64,000 nucleotides of DNA from positions 1,415-65,414 of the forward strand of contig NVTV01000004.1 of assembly GCA_002401695.1 (NCBI GenBank), in the 5' to 3' direction. This document shows, piece after piece, positions 50,065-59,900 of this stretch. A program made the translations under genes and the position numbers. How positions within the stretch are numbered: the first letter of the stretch is position 1; each line of letters begins with the position of its first letter. This DNA comes from Alphaproteobacteria bacterium (lineage in GTDB: Bacteria > Pseudomonadota > Alphaproteobacteria > Micavibrionales > Micavibrionaceae). Under the pieces are notes generated by a model that ran no database searches, was not told the DNA's origin, and saw only the letters and a list, made by a program, of their open reading frames with translations.

Positions 50065-52344
50065 ATGGCGTTATTTGGTGGCAATGCGCGGTTGCGTGCG
50101 GAAAAGGCGCGGCTGGAGGCTTTTTTATCGGCTGTCCCCGGTGAATATTGTGGCTGGGCGCAAGATGAGAGCGTGGTTTATAGTCAGGGTTTCTGTGATG
50201 CGCTGGGCTTATCCGCGATTGATAGTTTTACGGATATACAAAATATCTTATCGCCCGAAGATTCCGCTTCATTAGAGGGGCTGTTTAATCGCCTTAGGGA
50301 AGATCGTATTCCTTTTACGATGAATGTGCAAAACCGTCCCGAGACCAAAACCTTTAAAATATCCGGTACATGTGGTGAGGATTTAACCGGCGCGGATCAT
50401 TTCTATATTTTATGGCTGGAGGATATTAGTATCCTGAAAACGGCTAGTGATACGTTGATGGAGGAGCAGGACTTACTGCGCGCCGATGTTGATCAGTTGC
50501 AAGAATCGTTGGACGCACTGCCGAATCCCGTTTGGATCAGAGACCAGCAACAGCGTATAACATGGTGTAATGTGGCCTATGCTAAAGCTGTCGGCGTTCC
50601 TCCAAGTAAAATTATTGCGCAGCAAAAGGAGATTATCTCCGCTTCCCGTAAAAGAAAACCCAGTGAGAAGGATCGTTTGTTTGGCGCGGAGCTGGCGCGC
50701 GCGGCGTTGGAAAAGGGTAGTGTTCAAATTACGAAAATGCATGAAGTTCTTGATGGTAATCGTCTTTGGATCAAGATATCGGAAATTCCGTTAAAAGCGC
50801 GTCAAATAACTGTCGGCATGGCAGAAGACCTAACTGAGGAAGAACGTATTCTTGATGAAGTGAAGGATAACCGCTCTGCCAATCGCGCTTTGCTGGAGCA
50901 GTTGCGATCTGCGATCGGAATTTATGACGCGGATCAGACGCTGGAGTTCTATAACTCGGCCTTTGCGCAGTTATGGGGTCTGGAAGATGGTTGGCTCAAT
51001 ACGTCTCCATCTCTGAGCAAAATTATGGAGAAATTGCGTGAGACGCGTCGCTTGCCCGAACAAGCCGATTTTAGAGTATTTAAGAAAAGCTGGACGGATA
51101 TGTTTACGGGGTTAATCGATCCGTATGAAACGATGCTTTACCTGCCTGACGGGTCGGCTGTACGTATGTTTGTGGTGCCACATAAATTGGGCGGCTTGAT
51201 GATGACGTTTGAAGATGTGACGAGCAGATTGGAGCTGGAATCATCTTATAACACTCTGATCGCGGTTCAAAAAGAGACGCTGGATAATCTGGCTGAGGCC
51301 GTCGCAGTGTATGGTGGTGATGGACGTTTAAAATTATGGAACCCGTCCTTTGGTCGTTTATGGTCTCTTGACCCTGAAGCATTTGAGGGTGAACCACATG
51401 TGATGCAAATCGTTGAAAAGTCATCGAAGTTCTTCAAAAAAGAGGTGTGGGATGAGATTCGTGGAACGTTAATTTCTCTTGCGCTGGATCGATCCACGAG
51501 TGAAGGGCGGCTAGAGCGCACGGACGGGACACTGGTCGATTACTCCACGGTTCCTCTGCCTGATGGCGGAGTTTTGATTACTTATACCGATGTTACCGAC
51601 ACGGTTCGTGTTGAAAATGCTTTGCGCGAAAAGAATGCCGCACTGGAAGAAGCAGAGCAACTCAAGCTCGATTTCCTTGCTAACGTGTCATATCAATTGC
51701 GTACACCGTTGAATGCGATTATGGGGTTCAATGAAATGCTGGCGCAGGAGTTCTTCGGGCCACTCAATGATAAGCAAAAGGAATATACACGCGATATTCA
51801 TGGCGCAAGCGAGAGTCTTTTGAGCCTGATTAATGATATACTTGATCTCTCTACTATTGAAGCAGGTCAGATGGATCTGGATATTGAAAAGGTATCAATC
51901 AGGGCGATGATGGAAAGCGTTATGGAGTTGGTTGAGGATTGGGCGCGCAAAGAAAAGATCGAAGTGTCTTTGGTGTGTCCTACCAATATCGGACAAGCGG
52001 AAATCGATGTTTCGCGTATGAAGCAGGGTATTATCAATTTGGTGCGGAATTCAATTGCGCATACTGATGCGGGTGGGCGTATAGAATTACGCGCGGCGCG
52101 CAGTGGTGGTGACATAAAAATCAGTGTTAAAGATAATGGCGCGGGTATCGCACAAGAAGATCAACAACGGGTCTTACAGCCCTTTGAACGTGTTGATAGC
52201 GTACAGCAAGATGGTCGCGGTGCAGGTCTGGGCCTTAGTTTGGTGCAGAATATCGTGACGTTGCATGGTGGTACGTTTGATCTTGATTCTGTTCCGGATG
52301 AAGGCACAACGGTAACGCTGCTATTGCCGAAATCGCAGGCTTAG
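50065..52344 (+). CDS. divL: DivL-like tyrosine-type histidine kinase
   Basis: DivL in Caulobacter binds DivK~P and modulates the CckA kinase, which sets CtrA activity and polarity. The 759-residue protein has three to four PAS domains (about residues 15-130, 145-260, 270-400 and 400-520), a coiled coil and a kinase core. In the H-box the sequence is ANVSYQLRTPLNAIM: Tyr replaces the phospho-His, exactly as in DivL. The ATPase domain keeps its N box (IINLVRNSIAHTD), G1 (KDNGAGI) and G2. ATG 50065 follows AGGA by nine bases; GTG at 50029 is an alternative. The ahcY-kinase-tsaE order also matches. No strong N-terminal membrane segment was seen, unlike Caulobacter DivL. Confidence 0.87.
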   Translation: MALFGGNARLRAEKARLEAFLSAVPGEYCGWAQDESVVYSQGFCDALGLSAIDSFTDIQNILSPEDSASLEGLFNRLREDRIPFTMNVQNRPETKTFKISGTCGEDLTGADHFYILWLEDISILKTASDTLMEEQDLLRADVDQLQESLDALPNPVWIRDQQQRITWCNVAYAKAVGVPPSKIIAQQKEIISASRKRKPSEKDRLFGAELARAALEKGSVQITKMHEVLDGNRLWIKISEIPLKARQITVGMAEDLTEEERILDEVKDNRSANRALLEQLRSAIGIYDADQTLEFYNSAFAQLWGLEDGWLNTSPSLSKIMEKLRETRRLPEQADFRVFKKSWTDMFTGLIDPYETMLYLPDGSAVRMFVVPHKLGGLMMTFEDVTSRLELESSYNTLIAVQKETLDNLAEAVAVYGGDGRLKLWNPSFGRLWSLDPEAFEGEPHVMQIVEKSSKFFKKEVWDEIRGTLISLALDRSTSEGRLERTDGTLVDYSTVPLPDGGVLITYTDVTDTVRVENALREKNAALEEAEQLKLDFLANVSYQLRTPLNAIMGFNEMLAQEFFGPLNDKQKEYTRDIHGASESLLSLINDILDLSTIEAGQMDLDIEKVSIRAMMESVMELVEDWARKEKIEVSLVCPTNIGQAEIDVSRMKQGIINLVRNSIAHTDAGGRIELRAARSGGDIKISVKDNGAGIAQEDQQRVLQPFERVDSVQQDGRGAGLGLSLVQNIVTLHGGTFDLDSVPDEGTTVTLLLPKSQA

Positions 52345-52353
52345 AGCGTTGAT

Positions 52354-52767
52354 CTAATAACAGACAGCCCATGTTCTGACGCCGCCTTCTTTTTTGTATT
52401 GCCCTTTTATGACGATTTCGCCGACTTCTATGCTGGTTTTACAGGAAAAGATAGGCACGAATGTACGCAGGGTGATTTCCAGTTGTCTACCTGGATAAAA
52501 TGGGCCGGAAGAACAAAATTCCGCGACATCCAGCGGATAGCCCTTTTTCTTATGACGCGCACCGGCTTTGTTTAGGCGGAATGTACCGGTGTGGCGTGCT
52601 TCTGTTCCGTCGGGGGTGGTGTAAAAATTTGTTGTTACATCGCCGTAAACTCTGTATGGCGCTTCGTTACGGATGGTAAAGCATATGGGTTGCGGCGTGA
52701 TTTCCTGCGCAATAACGGGCGCGGCGTAGAAAAGGAATATCAGGAATGCGGGATATAAATGCTTCAT
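52354..52767 (-). CDS. Secreted hypothetical protein
   Basis: The 137-residue precursor has a signal peptide (residues 1-20, ending VIAQ). The mature part has five Cys and probably a beta-sandwich fold (ICFTIRNEAPYRVYGDVTTNFYT, FCSSGPFYPGRQLEITLRTF). Members of an alphaproteobacterial family of unknown function look alike. It lies antisense between divL and tsaE, near the latter's promoter. Confidence 0.6.
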   Translation of the reverse strand: MKHLYPAFLIFLFYAAPVIAQEITPQPICFTIRNEAPYRVYGDVTTNFYTTPDGTEARHTGTFRLNKAGARHKKKGYPLDVAEFCSSGPFYPGRQLEITLRTFVPIFSCKTSIEVGEIVIKGQYKKEGGVRTWAVCY

Positions 52768-52827
52768 GCACGTATTTTAACGCAGAGCATCCTTTTCACC
52801 AAGCACGTTCTATCCTATAAATGCATT

Positions 52828-53256
52828 ATGACGATTGAAACCAATTCCGAGCAGGAAACGATAGAGTTTGCCCGCACGTTTTCGCAGAGCCTTGCGCCGC
52901 GTGACGTGGTTTTGCTGCATGGTGATCTTGGCATGGGTAAGAGCGTCTTTAGCCGCGCGGTGATTCGCAGCCTGTGCGGGGTGGATAATCTGGAAGTGCC
53001 AAGCCCGACTTTTACGTTGGTACAGACATATGACGCAGATATCGGCACGTTATGGCATTTTGATCTGTATCGCTTATCCGATGTGTCGGAAGTTTATGAG
53101 CTGGGCTGGGAAGAGGCCTTGATTGATGGTGTTTTGTTGGTTGAATGGCCGGATAGGTTGGGGTATTTACGCCCGCAATCCTATATTGATGTAACATTAT
53201 CGCCTGTATCGGGTGATTCGAATGCCCGAACAATAGAGGTGGTGCGCCATGGCTGA
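52828..53256 (+). CDS. tsaE: tRNA threonylcarbamoyladenosine biosynthesis ATPase TsaE
   Basis: TsaE works with TsaB and TsaD to make the universal t6A modification at position 37 of ANN-decoding tRNAs. The 142-residue protein has the Walker A HGDLGMGKSVFSRA, the switch I segment SPTFTLVQTY, and LWHFDLYRLSD and WEEALIDGVLLVEWPDRLG. ATG 52828 fits the family start; the frame is open 23 codons upstream. It overlaps the next gene by eight bases. Confidence 0.92.
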   Translation: MTIETNSEQETIEFARTFSQSLAPRDVVLLHGDLGMGKSVFSRAVIRSLCGVDNLEVPSPTFTLVQTYDADIGTLWHFDLYRLSDVSEVYELGWEEALIDGVLLVEWPDRLGYLRPQSYIDVTLSPVSGDSNARTIEVVRHG

Positions 53257-53995
53257 GTCTTATATTCCAAAGAGAGCTTTTATCTTGGCGGCGGGGTTCG
53301 GTACGCGGATGCGCCCTTATACGGATCATGTGCCTAAGCCTATGGTCGAAGTGGCGGGGCGTAGCTTGATTTGGCGTGCGCTTGATCAATTGCGTGCGGC
53401 TGGCGTGTGTGAGGTTGTTGTGAACCTGCATTATCTGGCTGATGTACTGGAGGCTCATTTGAAGGCCTATATGGCGGAATATCCTGAGATGACCATCCAT
53501 TTCTCGTTTGAACCTGAAATATTGGAAACAGGCGGCGGGGTTAAGAATGCGCTGCATTATTTTAAGGATGAACCGTTTTATGTGATTGCAGGGGACGCAC
53601 TGTGGAGCGACGGGGCGATGACCGCATTAGAAAGGCTGGCGTGGAATTGGAACGCTGAGACAATGGATATTATAACTCTGATGCAGCCCGTGGATCAGAT
53701 GCGTTTAACATCGGGGGTCGGGGATTATGATCTGCTGGAAAATGGCTTGGTGCGCCGTTCTATGGATAAAAGCGGTGCTTATATGTGGACGAATATCCGT
53801 TTGAACGCTCCGCGACTTTATCGTGATATTGACGGGCATGATTTCTCGTTTTTGCAAATTATGGATGCTTGCGAGGCAAGGGGACGTTTCTATGCGTTAG
53901 AGCATGATGGCGATTGGCATCACATCAGCACGCCCAAAGATTTAGAAACTGTGGACGCTCACTTTAAAAAACAGGGTGAAAATGGCGCAGCATAA
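53249..53995 (+). CDS. murU: Nucleotidyltransferase, probable MurNAc-1-phosphate uridylyltransferase
   Basis: MurU makes UDP-MurNAc in the cell-wall recycling shortcut. The 248-residue protein has the sugar-nucleotidyltransferase start FILAAGFGTRMRPYTDHVPKPMVEVAG, a nucleotide-binding loop, and the metal Asp in VIAGDALWSDG. Related mannose-1-phosphate guanylyltransferase enzymes are the alternative; position after tsaE favours MurU. The AmgK kinase gene that normally lies between tsaE and murU is absent, because the two reading frames overlap. It overlaps addB by 14 bases. Confidence 0.8.
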   Translation: MAESYIPKRAFILAAGFGTRMRPYTDHVPKPMVEVAGRSLIWRALDQLRAAGVCEVVVNLHYLADVLEAHLKAYMAEYPEMTIHFSFEPEILETGGGVKNALHYFKDEPFYVIAGDALWSDGAMTALERLAWNWNAETMDIITLMQPVDQMRLTSGVGDYDLLENGLVRRSMDKSGAYMWTNIRLNAPRLYRDIDGHDFSFLQIMDACEARGRFYALEHDGDWHHISTPKDLETVDAHFKKQGENGAA

Positions 53996-56978
53996 AATCT
54001 ATAATATCAAGGCTGGACTGCCTTTTTCAAAGATATTAGCGCAGCATTTATTGCAAGTGACGGCGGATCAGCCTGAGCGTTTAACGCAGTATAAAGTTTT
54101 GCTGCCGACGCGACGCGCTTGCCGTATTTTACGTGAAACATTCTTGAGCATTAACGAAGGTAAGCCTCTTTTATTGCCACAACTTACGCCGTTGGGGGAT
54201 GTGGATGAGGAAGACTTATCCTTGATGATGTTCGGGAATTCGCAAGGGTTTCTGGATATTCCTAGTGCTATTGCGCCTTTGAAGCGCCAATTATTGCTGG
54301 CGAAACTTATTCGCTCTGTCCCAGGATTTGTGCAGGGGCCGGATCATGCGTTAGCTTTGGCGGGGGCGTTGGCCAAGTTTATAGATCAAGTGGTGGTGGA
54401 GGAGCTGTCATTCTCCGAGTTGCATAAGATTGTGCCGGATGAATTTGCCTCTCACTGGCAGATTACCTTGAACTTCCTGAAAATTATCAGCGAGAACTGG
54501 CCAGCGATTTTGGCAGAGTACAATGTGATTGATGTGGCGGAGCGTCGGAATTTGTTATTGCAAGCTCTGGCCAGCCATTGGCAGGAAACCCCGCCTGATT
54601 ACCCTGTGATTGCCGCGGGTTCTACGGGTTCTATTCCGGCGGCGGGGCGTTTGCTTGGTGTGATTTCGCAGATGCCGACAGGGCAAGTGGTTTTGCCCGG
54701 TCTGGATATGGAGCTGGATGATGAGGCGTGGAGCCATATCGGTGAAAGCCATCCGCAACACGGGTTTAAAACTTTACTGGAACGCATTGGCGCGCAGAAA
54801 TCCGATATAGAGGATATGAGCGACCCTGATCATGAGGATGCTCTGCGGCGCAATCGTTTGGCCTCGGAAATGATGTTACCTGCGCAAGTGACGGTGCGGT
54901 GGAAAGAGTTTTCCAAAAATAACGATGTTGCGCCGATGTTGGAGGGCTTACAGTACTTCCCCTGTAATACGCAGCAAGAGGAAGCCGCGCTCATCGCGCT
55001 AATGATGCGTGAATCGTTGCAGCATAAAACAAATATCACTGCTCTTGTGACGCCGGACCGTGCGCTTGCTCGCCGCGTGAGTGCGCTGTGTCGTCGTTGG
55101 AATATAGAGGTGGATGACTCGGCGGGGCAGAACTTGGTTGAGAGCCGATTGGGGAAATTTATCACCTTGAGCATGGAAGTGGCGCAAGGTGGCTTTGATG
55201 TGATTGCGTTGCTGTCTTTGCTGAAGATGTCCTACTGTATGTTCGGGCAGGATGATACGCGGTATAATGCGATGCTCACTCTGTTGGAAACGCAGTTCTT
55301 GCGGCAGGGGCATTTGTTCGCTTCCTATGAAATGCTGCGCGATAAAATTGCACAAAAGGAAGAGTGTGATGAGCTGCTATCCTTTGTTGAGGCGTTTTAT
55401 GCTGCACTCAAACCGCTTGGTTATTATGCCCGTCAAAGTGAAGTACAGAATTTTGCCGATATATTGAAGGCACATATTAAAGTGTTGGAAGCTCTGGCAA
55501 CCACGCAGGAAAAATCAGGCGCGGAAATTCTTTGGCGCGGTGATGTTGGGCAAAGTGCGGCTTTATTCCTGACCGAGCTGTCGGGGCAAGCGGAGCTGAT
55601 CGATGATGTGACCTTTGCGGAATATACCAAAATATTGGCGGCGTTAATGCGCAGCGTTACGGTGCGCTCCGCCTATGGTGTGCATCCGCGCCTTCTTATC
55701 CTCGGCCAGTTAGAGGCACGTCTTAGTGATGCCGATCTTGTGATCCTTGGTGGTTTGAACGAGGGGACGTGGCCGCCTGATGCAGGGCATGATCCGTGGA
55801 TGTCGCGTCCTATGCGTAATGAGTTCGGTTTGCCGGGCAGTGACCAGTCTGTCGGGATTGCTGCGCATGATTTTGTGCAGGGGTTTTGTGCAAAGAACGT
55901 TGTTTTGACCAGATCAGAGAAGGTTGGCGGCAGTCCGACTGTTCCGGCGCGCTGGTTGGATCGGTTAGATACGCTGCTGCAAAGCTGTGACCGTCATATT
56001 GGGGAGCTGTCCAATGCGCCGTATCTGGACTGGGCAAAGGCGCTGGATGAGCATGACAGTTTTCACCCCTACGAACGCCCCGAGCCAAGACCACCATTAT
56101 CGACGCGCCCTTCCGGTGCTTCTGTTACGAAGATAGATGTCTGGATGAAAGACCCGTATGCGATTTATATGTACTATGTGTTGCGGTTGCGTAAGATGCG
56201 TCCCTTGATACAGGATAATGATGCGGCCTTACGCGGAACAATATTACATGAAATTTTGGAGCGATTTACTGCGCTCTATCCGCTGGAACTGCCTGATGAT
56301 GCGGAAGAGGGCTTGATTGATATTGCGCGTGAGGTTTTGGCTGAATCCATGGAAACGCCTGACCTTATGCATTATTGGTGGCCAAGATTTTTAAAGATTG
56401 CTGCATGGTTTGTTGCACATGAAAAAGACTGGCGACACGATGCAAAATTTCTGGAGAGCGAGATTAAGGGCAATATTGATATCAATGTTGACGGGCAAGC
56501 ATTCAATTTATACGGCACGGCAGATCGTGTTGACCGCATGCATGGTGGTTATGCGTTGATTGATTATAAGACTGGCGGCAGTTTCTCTAAGAGAGCATTA
56601 ACAGATGGAGCTTTGCCGCAATTACCGTTAGAGGCTCTGATCCTTGCGCAAGGTGGTTTTGCGGGTAAAGGGTTTAAACAACAGCCAAAGGATGAGGCAC
56701 GTAAATCCGTGTCAAAGGGCGATATGGTGTATTTGGGGTATTGGAAACTGACCGGTGGTGCTAAAGCAGGCGAAGTGCAGGCCATCACAGGTGATCTGGA
56801 TGAAACGATTGAAACGGTGCTGGACGGGCTGAAAAGCTTGATCGCGGTGTTTAGGGATTTAGATACGCCGTTTTATGCCATTCCTGATACCAATAACGCA
56901 CCGCGCTTTAATGATTATGAGCATCTCTCGCGCCTTAAAGAATGGGCGGCTTTAGATGGTGAAGAGGAGGTCGCATAG
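53982..56978 (+). CDS. addB: Double-strand break repair helicase-nuclease subunit AddB
   Basis: AddB forms with AddA the alphaproteobacterial counterpart of RecBCD, resecting broken ends for RecA. The 998-residue protein has a degenerate helicase half (RILRETFLSINEGKPLLLPQLTPLGDV to about residue 600) and a C-terminal PD-(D/E)xK nuclease with the catalytic DYK in ALIDYKTGG. The LGGLNEGTWPPDAGHDPWMSRPMR segment is family-typical. AGGGTG before ATG 53982 decides the start. addA follows without a gap. No recBCD-like genes are present. Confidence 0.9.
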   Translation: MAQHKIYNIKAGLPFSKILAQHLLQVTADQPERLTQYKVLLPTRRACRILRETFLSINEGKPLLLPQLTPLGDVDEEDLSLMMFGNSQGFLDIPSAIAPLKRQLLLAKLIRSVPGFVQGPDHALALAGALAKFIDQVVVEELSFSELHKIVPDEFASHWQITLNFLKIISENWPAILAEYNVIDVAERRNLLLQALASHWQETPPDYPVIAAGSTGSIPAAGRLLGVISQMPTGQVVLPGLDMELDDEAWSHIGESHPQHGFKTLLERIGAQKSDIEDMSDPDHEDALRRNRLASEMMLPAQVTVRWKEFSKNNDVAPMLEGLQYFPCNTQQEEAALIALMMRESLQHKTNITALVTPDRALARRVSALCRRWNIEVDDSAGQNLVESRLGKFITLSMEVAQGGFDVIALLSLLKMSYCMFGQDDTRYNAMLTLLETQFLRQGHLFASYEMLRDKIAQKEECDELLSFVEAFYAALKPLGYYARQSEVQNFADILKAHIKVLEALATTQEKSGAEILWRGDVGQSAALFLTELSGQAELIDDVTFAEYTKILAALMRSVTVRSAYGVHPRLLILGQLEARLSDADLVILGGLNEGTWPPDAGHDPWMSRPMRNEFGLPGSDQSVGIAAHDFVQGFCAKNVVLTRSEKVGGSPTVPARWLDRLDTLLQSCDRHIGELSNAPYLDWAKALDEHDSFHPYERPEPRPPLSTRPSGASVTKIDVWMKDPYAIYMYYVLRLRKMRPLIQDNDAALRGTILHEILERFTALYPLELPDDAEEGLIDIAREVLAESMETPDLMHYWWPRFLKIAAWFVAHEKDWRHDAKFLESEIKGNIDINVDGQAFNLYGTADRVDRMHGGYALIDYKTGGSFSKRALTDGALPQLPLEALILAQGGFAGKGFKQQPKDEARKSVSKGDMVYLGYWKLTGGAKAGEVQAITGDLDETIETVLDGLKSLIAVFRDLDTPFYAIPDTNNAPRFNDYEHLSRLKEWAALDGEEEVA

Positions 56979-59900
56979 ATGGACGCTGTCAAGAAAATAC
57001 AGGTCGATATTGACCCCAACGTGCGTCAACGCGCGGCCTCTAACCCGCAGGAATCCATATGGGTTGGTGCGTCTGCGGGAACGGGGAAGACAAAGGTACT
57101 GACTGATCGTGTCTTGCGTTTGTTATTGCCGCGCGCGGATGGTCGTGCGGCGACCAAGGCGAATCGTATCCTCTGTTTGACTTTTACCAAGGCGGCGGCG
57201 AACGAGATGGCTGTACGCATCAATAAAACGCTCAGCCGTTGGGCAGTGATGGACGTAAAGGCTTTGACGAAGGTTCTGAAGGATTTATTGGGCGCATTGC
57301 CCTCAGAGGCTCAATTAGAGACTGCACAGCGTCTTTTCGCCGATGTTATTGATTGTCCGGGCGGTTTACAGATCATGACGATCCATTCTTTTTGTCAATC
57401 TGTGCTGGGGCGTTTCCCATTGGAGGCTGATTTGCCGCCGAATTTTGATTTGTTGGACGAATCGTTGGCGGGGGAAATGATGCGTCAGGCACAGTCCGGC
57501 GTGTTGGAACGCTTGCAAAGCCCTGAATATGCGAACTCTCCGCTTGGGAATGCCTTGAACGCGCTGGCTAGTGATCTGGATGAGGCGAGTTTTACTAATC
57601 TCGTGCGCGGGGTCTGTCAGGAACGTCATCAGCTGTCGGTATTGTTTGATCGTTATCAAAATGCGGATGGATTATATGCCGCGATATGCACGCATTACGA
57701 TATTGACCAGAATATGTCGGCAACGGATGTTGTCGCATCGTTGTGTCAGGAGGGTCAGTATAATGCCGCTTCTCTGCGCCTTGCGGGGGAGGCGATGTTA
57801 CAGGATAAAGGTAAGAATGCGCCGATTTCAGGTGGAAAAATTATTCAATGGCTGGATGCATCTTATGAGCAGCGTATCGCGTTGTACGATTCTTACAAGG
57901 GCGTTTTTTTAACGAAAGAGGGTGAGGTTAGAAGTCCTAGGGGGTTTCCGCCGAAAAGCGCAGAGAAAATATATCCTCAATGCGCGGATGTCCTGCGTGA
58001 AGAGGCCGAGCGCTTGATTAATGCGCAAGAAATCATCAAACGTGCGAAGTCAGCGCAAATGACCCGTGATTTATTGCTGATCGGGGATGCGGTGTTGCAG
58101 GACTATATGCAGATTAAGCGTGCGCAAGGGATGTTGGACTTTGATGATTTGATTATCCGCACGATGGAGTTACTTAATGGGAAAACTGAGAGTTTCTCTC
58201 GTTTAAGTGAAACGGATTTTGGCAATATCACGCCGTGGATCATGTATAAACTGGATCAGGGGCTGGATCATATCTTGGTGGATGAGGCGCAGGACACGAA
58301 TCCCGAGCAATGGCGTATTATCGAAGCGCTGTGTGAGGAGTTTTTCAGTGGTTTGAGTGCGCGTGATAATACATTACGCACATCTTTCACTGTTGGGGAT
58401 GTGAAACAGTCTATCTACAGTTTTCAACGCGCCGCGCCGGAAGAGTTTCAGCATATGCAGGGTGTTTTTGATGCCAAAATCAAGAATGCGGGGCTGGTTA
58501 ATCGAAATGTTGCGCTGGATATTTCGTTTCGTTCCACTGAATCGGTTTTGCGTGTGGTTGATACTGTTTTTCAAAATCCGGTGTTGAACGAGGCAGTCGG
58601 TGGCGGCGATATTTATCACAAATCTTACCGCGCAGGGCAGGCGGGCTTGGTTGAGATCTGGCCCTTGATTGAGGACGTCAAGGACGAAAAAAAGCCGTTC
58701 TGGGATTTGCCCGTGCGTGTCATGAACCAAAAAAGCGGTGCGGCGCAGCTTGCCGCATATACGGCGCAGAATATCCGAAACTGGTTGGATCGCAAAGAAA
58801 TTTTAAAAAGCGCGAATCGCCCTATAGAGGCAGGGGACATCATGGTGCTGGTTCGATCGCGTTCTGCCTTCGTGGATCAGTTGGTTCGTGCATTGAAGAT
58901 CAGAGATGTGCCGGTCAGTGGTGTGGATCGCATGATTCTGGGTCAACAACTGGCCGTGCAAGATGTATTGGCGCTGGCACGGTTCTGCTTGTTACCTGAT
59001 GATGATTTGACCTTGGCGTGTGTGTTAAAATCTCCATTTTTGGGATGGGATGAGGCGGAATTATTCTCCCTTTCCTATAACCGTAGGGGCACCTTGTGGC
59101 AGGAAATATGTAACTTCGATCAGGATAAAATTGCAGCAATAGAAGGCCATCCTGATTCTGTTCCTTGCGTCTCGGATGAGAAGCGCGAGATTGCGCGGGA
59201 TTATTTATCGCGTTTGATCGGGCGGGCGCGCTATTTGGGAACGTATGAATTTTTCAGCCACATTCTGAATATGGCGTGTCCGGCGGATGCGCACTCGGGC
59301 TTGCGTGCCATTCGCGGGCGGTTGGGCGATGATGCGCTTGACCCGATTGATGAGCTGTTGAACGCGGCGTTGGAGTTTGGTCGCGAGAATATAGATCATT
59401 TGCAAATCTTTTTGGATCATCAAGAGCGCAAAAGCACAGAGATTAAGCGCGAGATGAAAGAGGGCGGATCACAGGTGCGGATCATGACAATCCACGGCTC
59501 AAAAGGCCTGCAAGCGCCAATTGTTATTATGCCTGACACGATTAAGACCAGCGCGGCGAAAAAGGGTGGGCGTATGTTATGGCCGAATAAGACAGATTTA
59601 TCTGTGCCGTTATATTCCCCACGCCAAGATGATGATCCACAGGCTTATAAGGCGATTTACCAACAATGTAATGATCTGGAAGAGCAGGAATATTACCGTT
59701 TGCTCTATGTCGCGATGACGCGGGCGGCGGATCGTCTCTATATTGCGGGGTATCAGGGCAGTAAACGCGCGTTGGACAGTTCATGGTATTTCAAAATACT
59801 GGATGCGATGAATAATGATGAAAATTGCGAGGTTCTGGAGAATGGTCATATCCGTATCGAGAATGAGCAGGATGCATCGCCTGATAAGGTGGATGATGTG

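Noticed and set aside
49827..50084. An 85-codon minus-strand frame upstream of divL
   Set aside because: It crosses the ahcY terminator and the divL start region, shows no plausible protein pattern and has no ribosome site.
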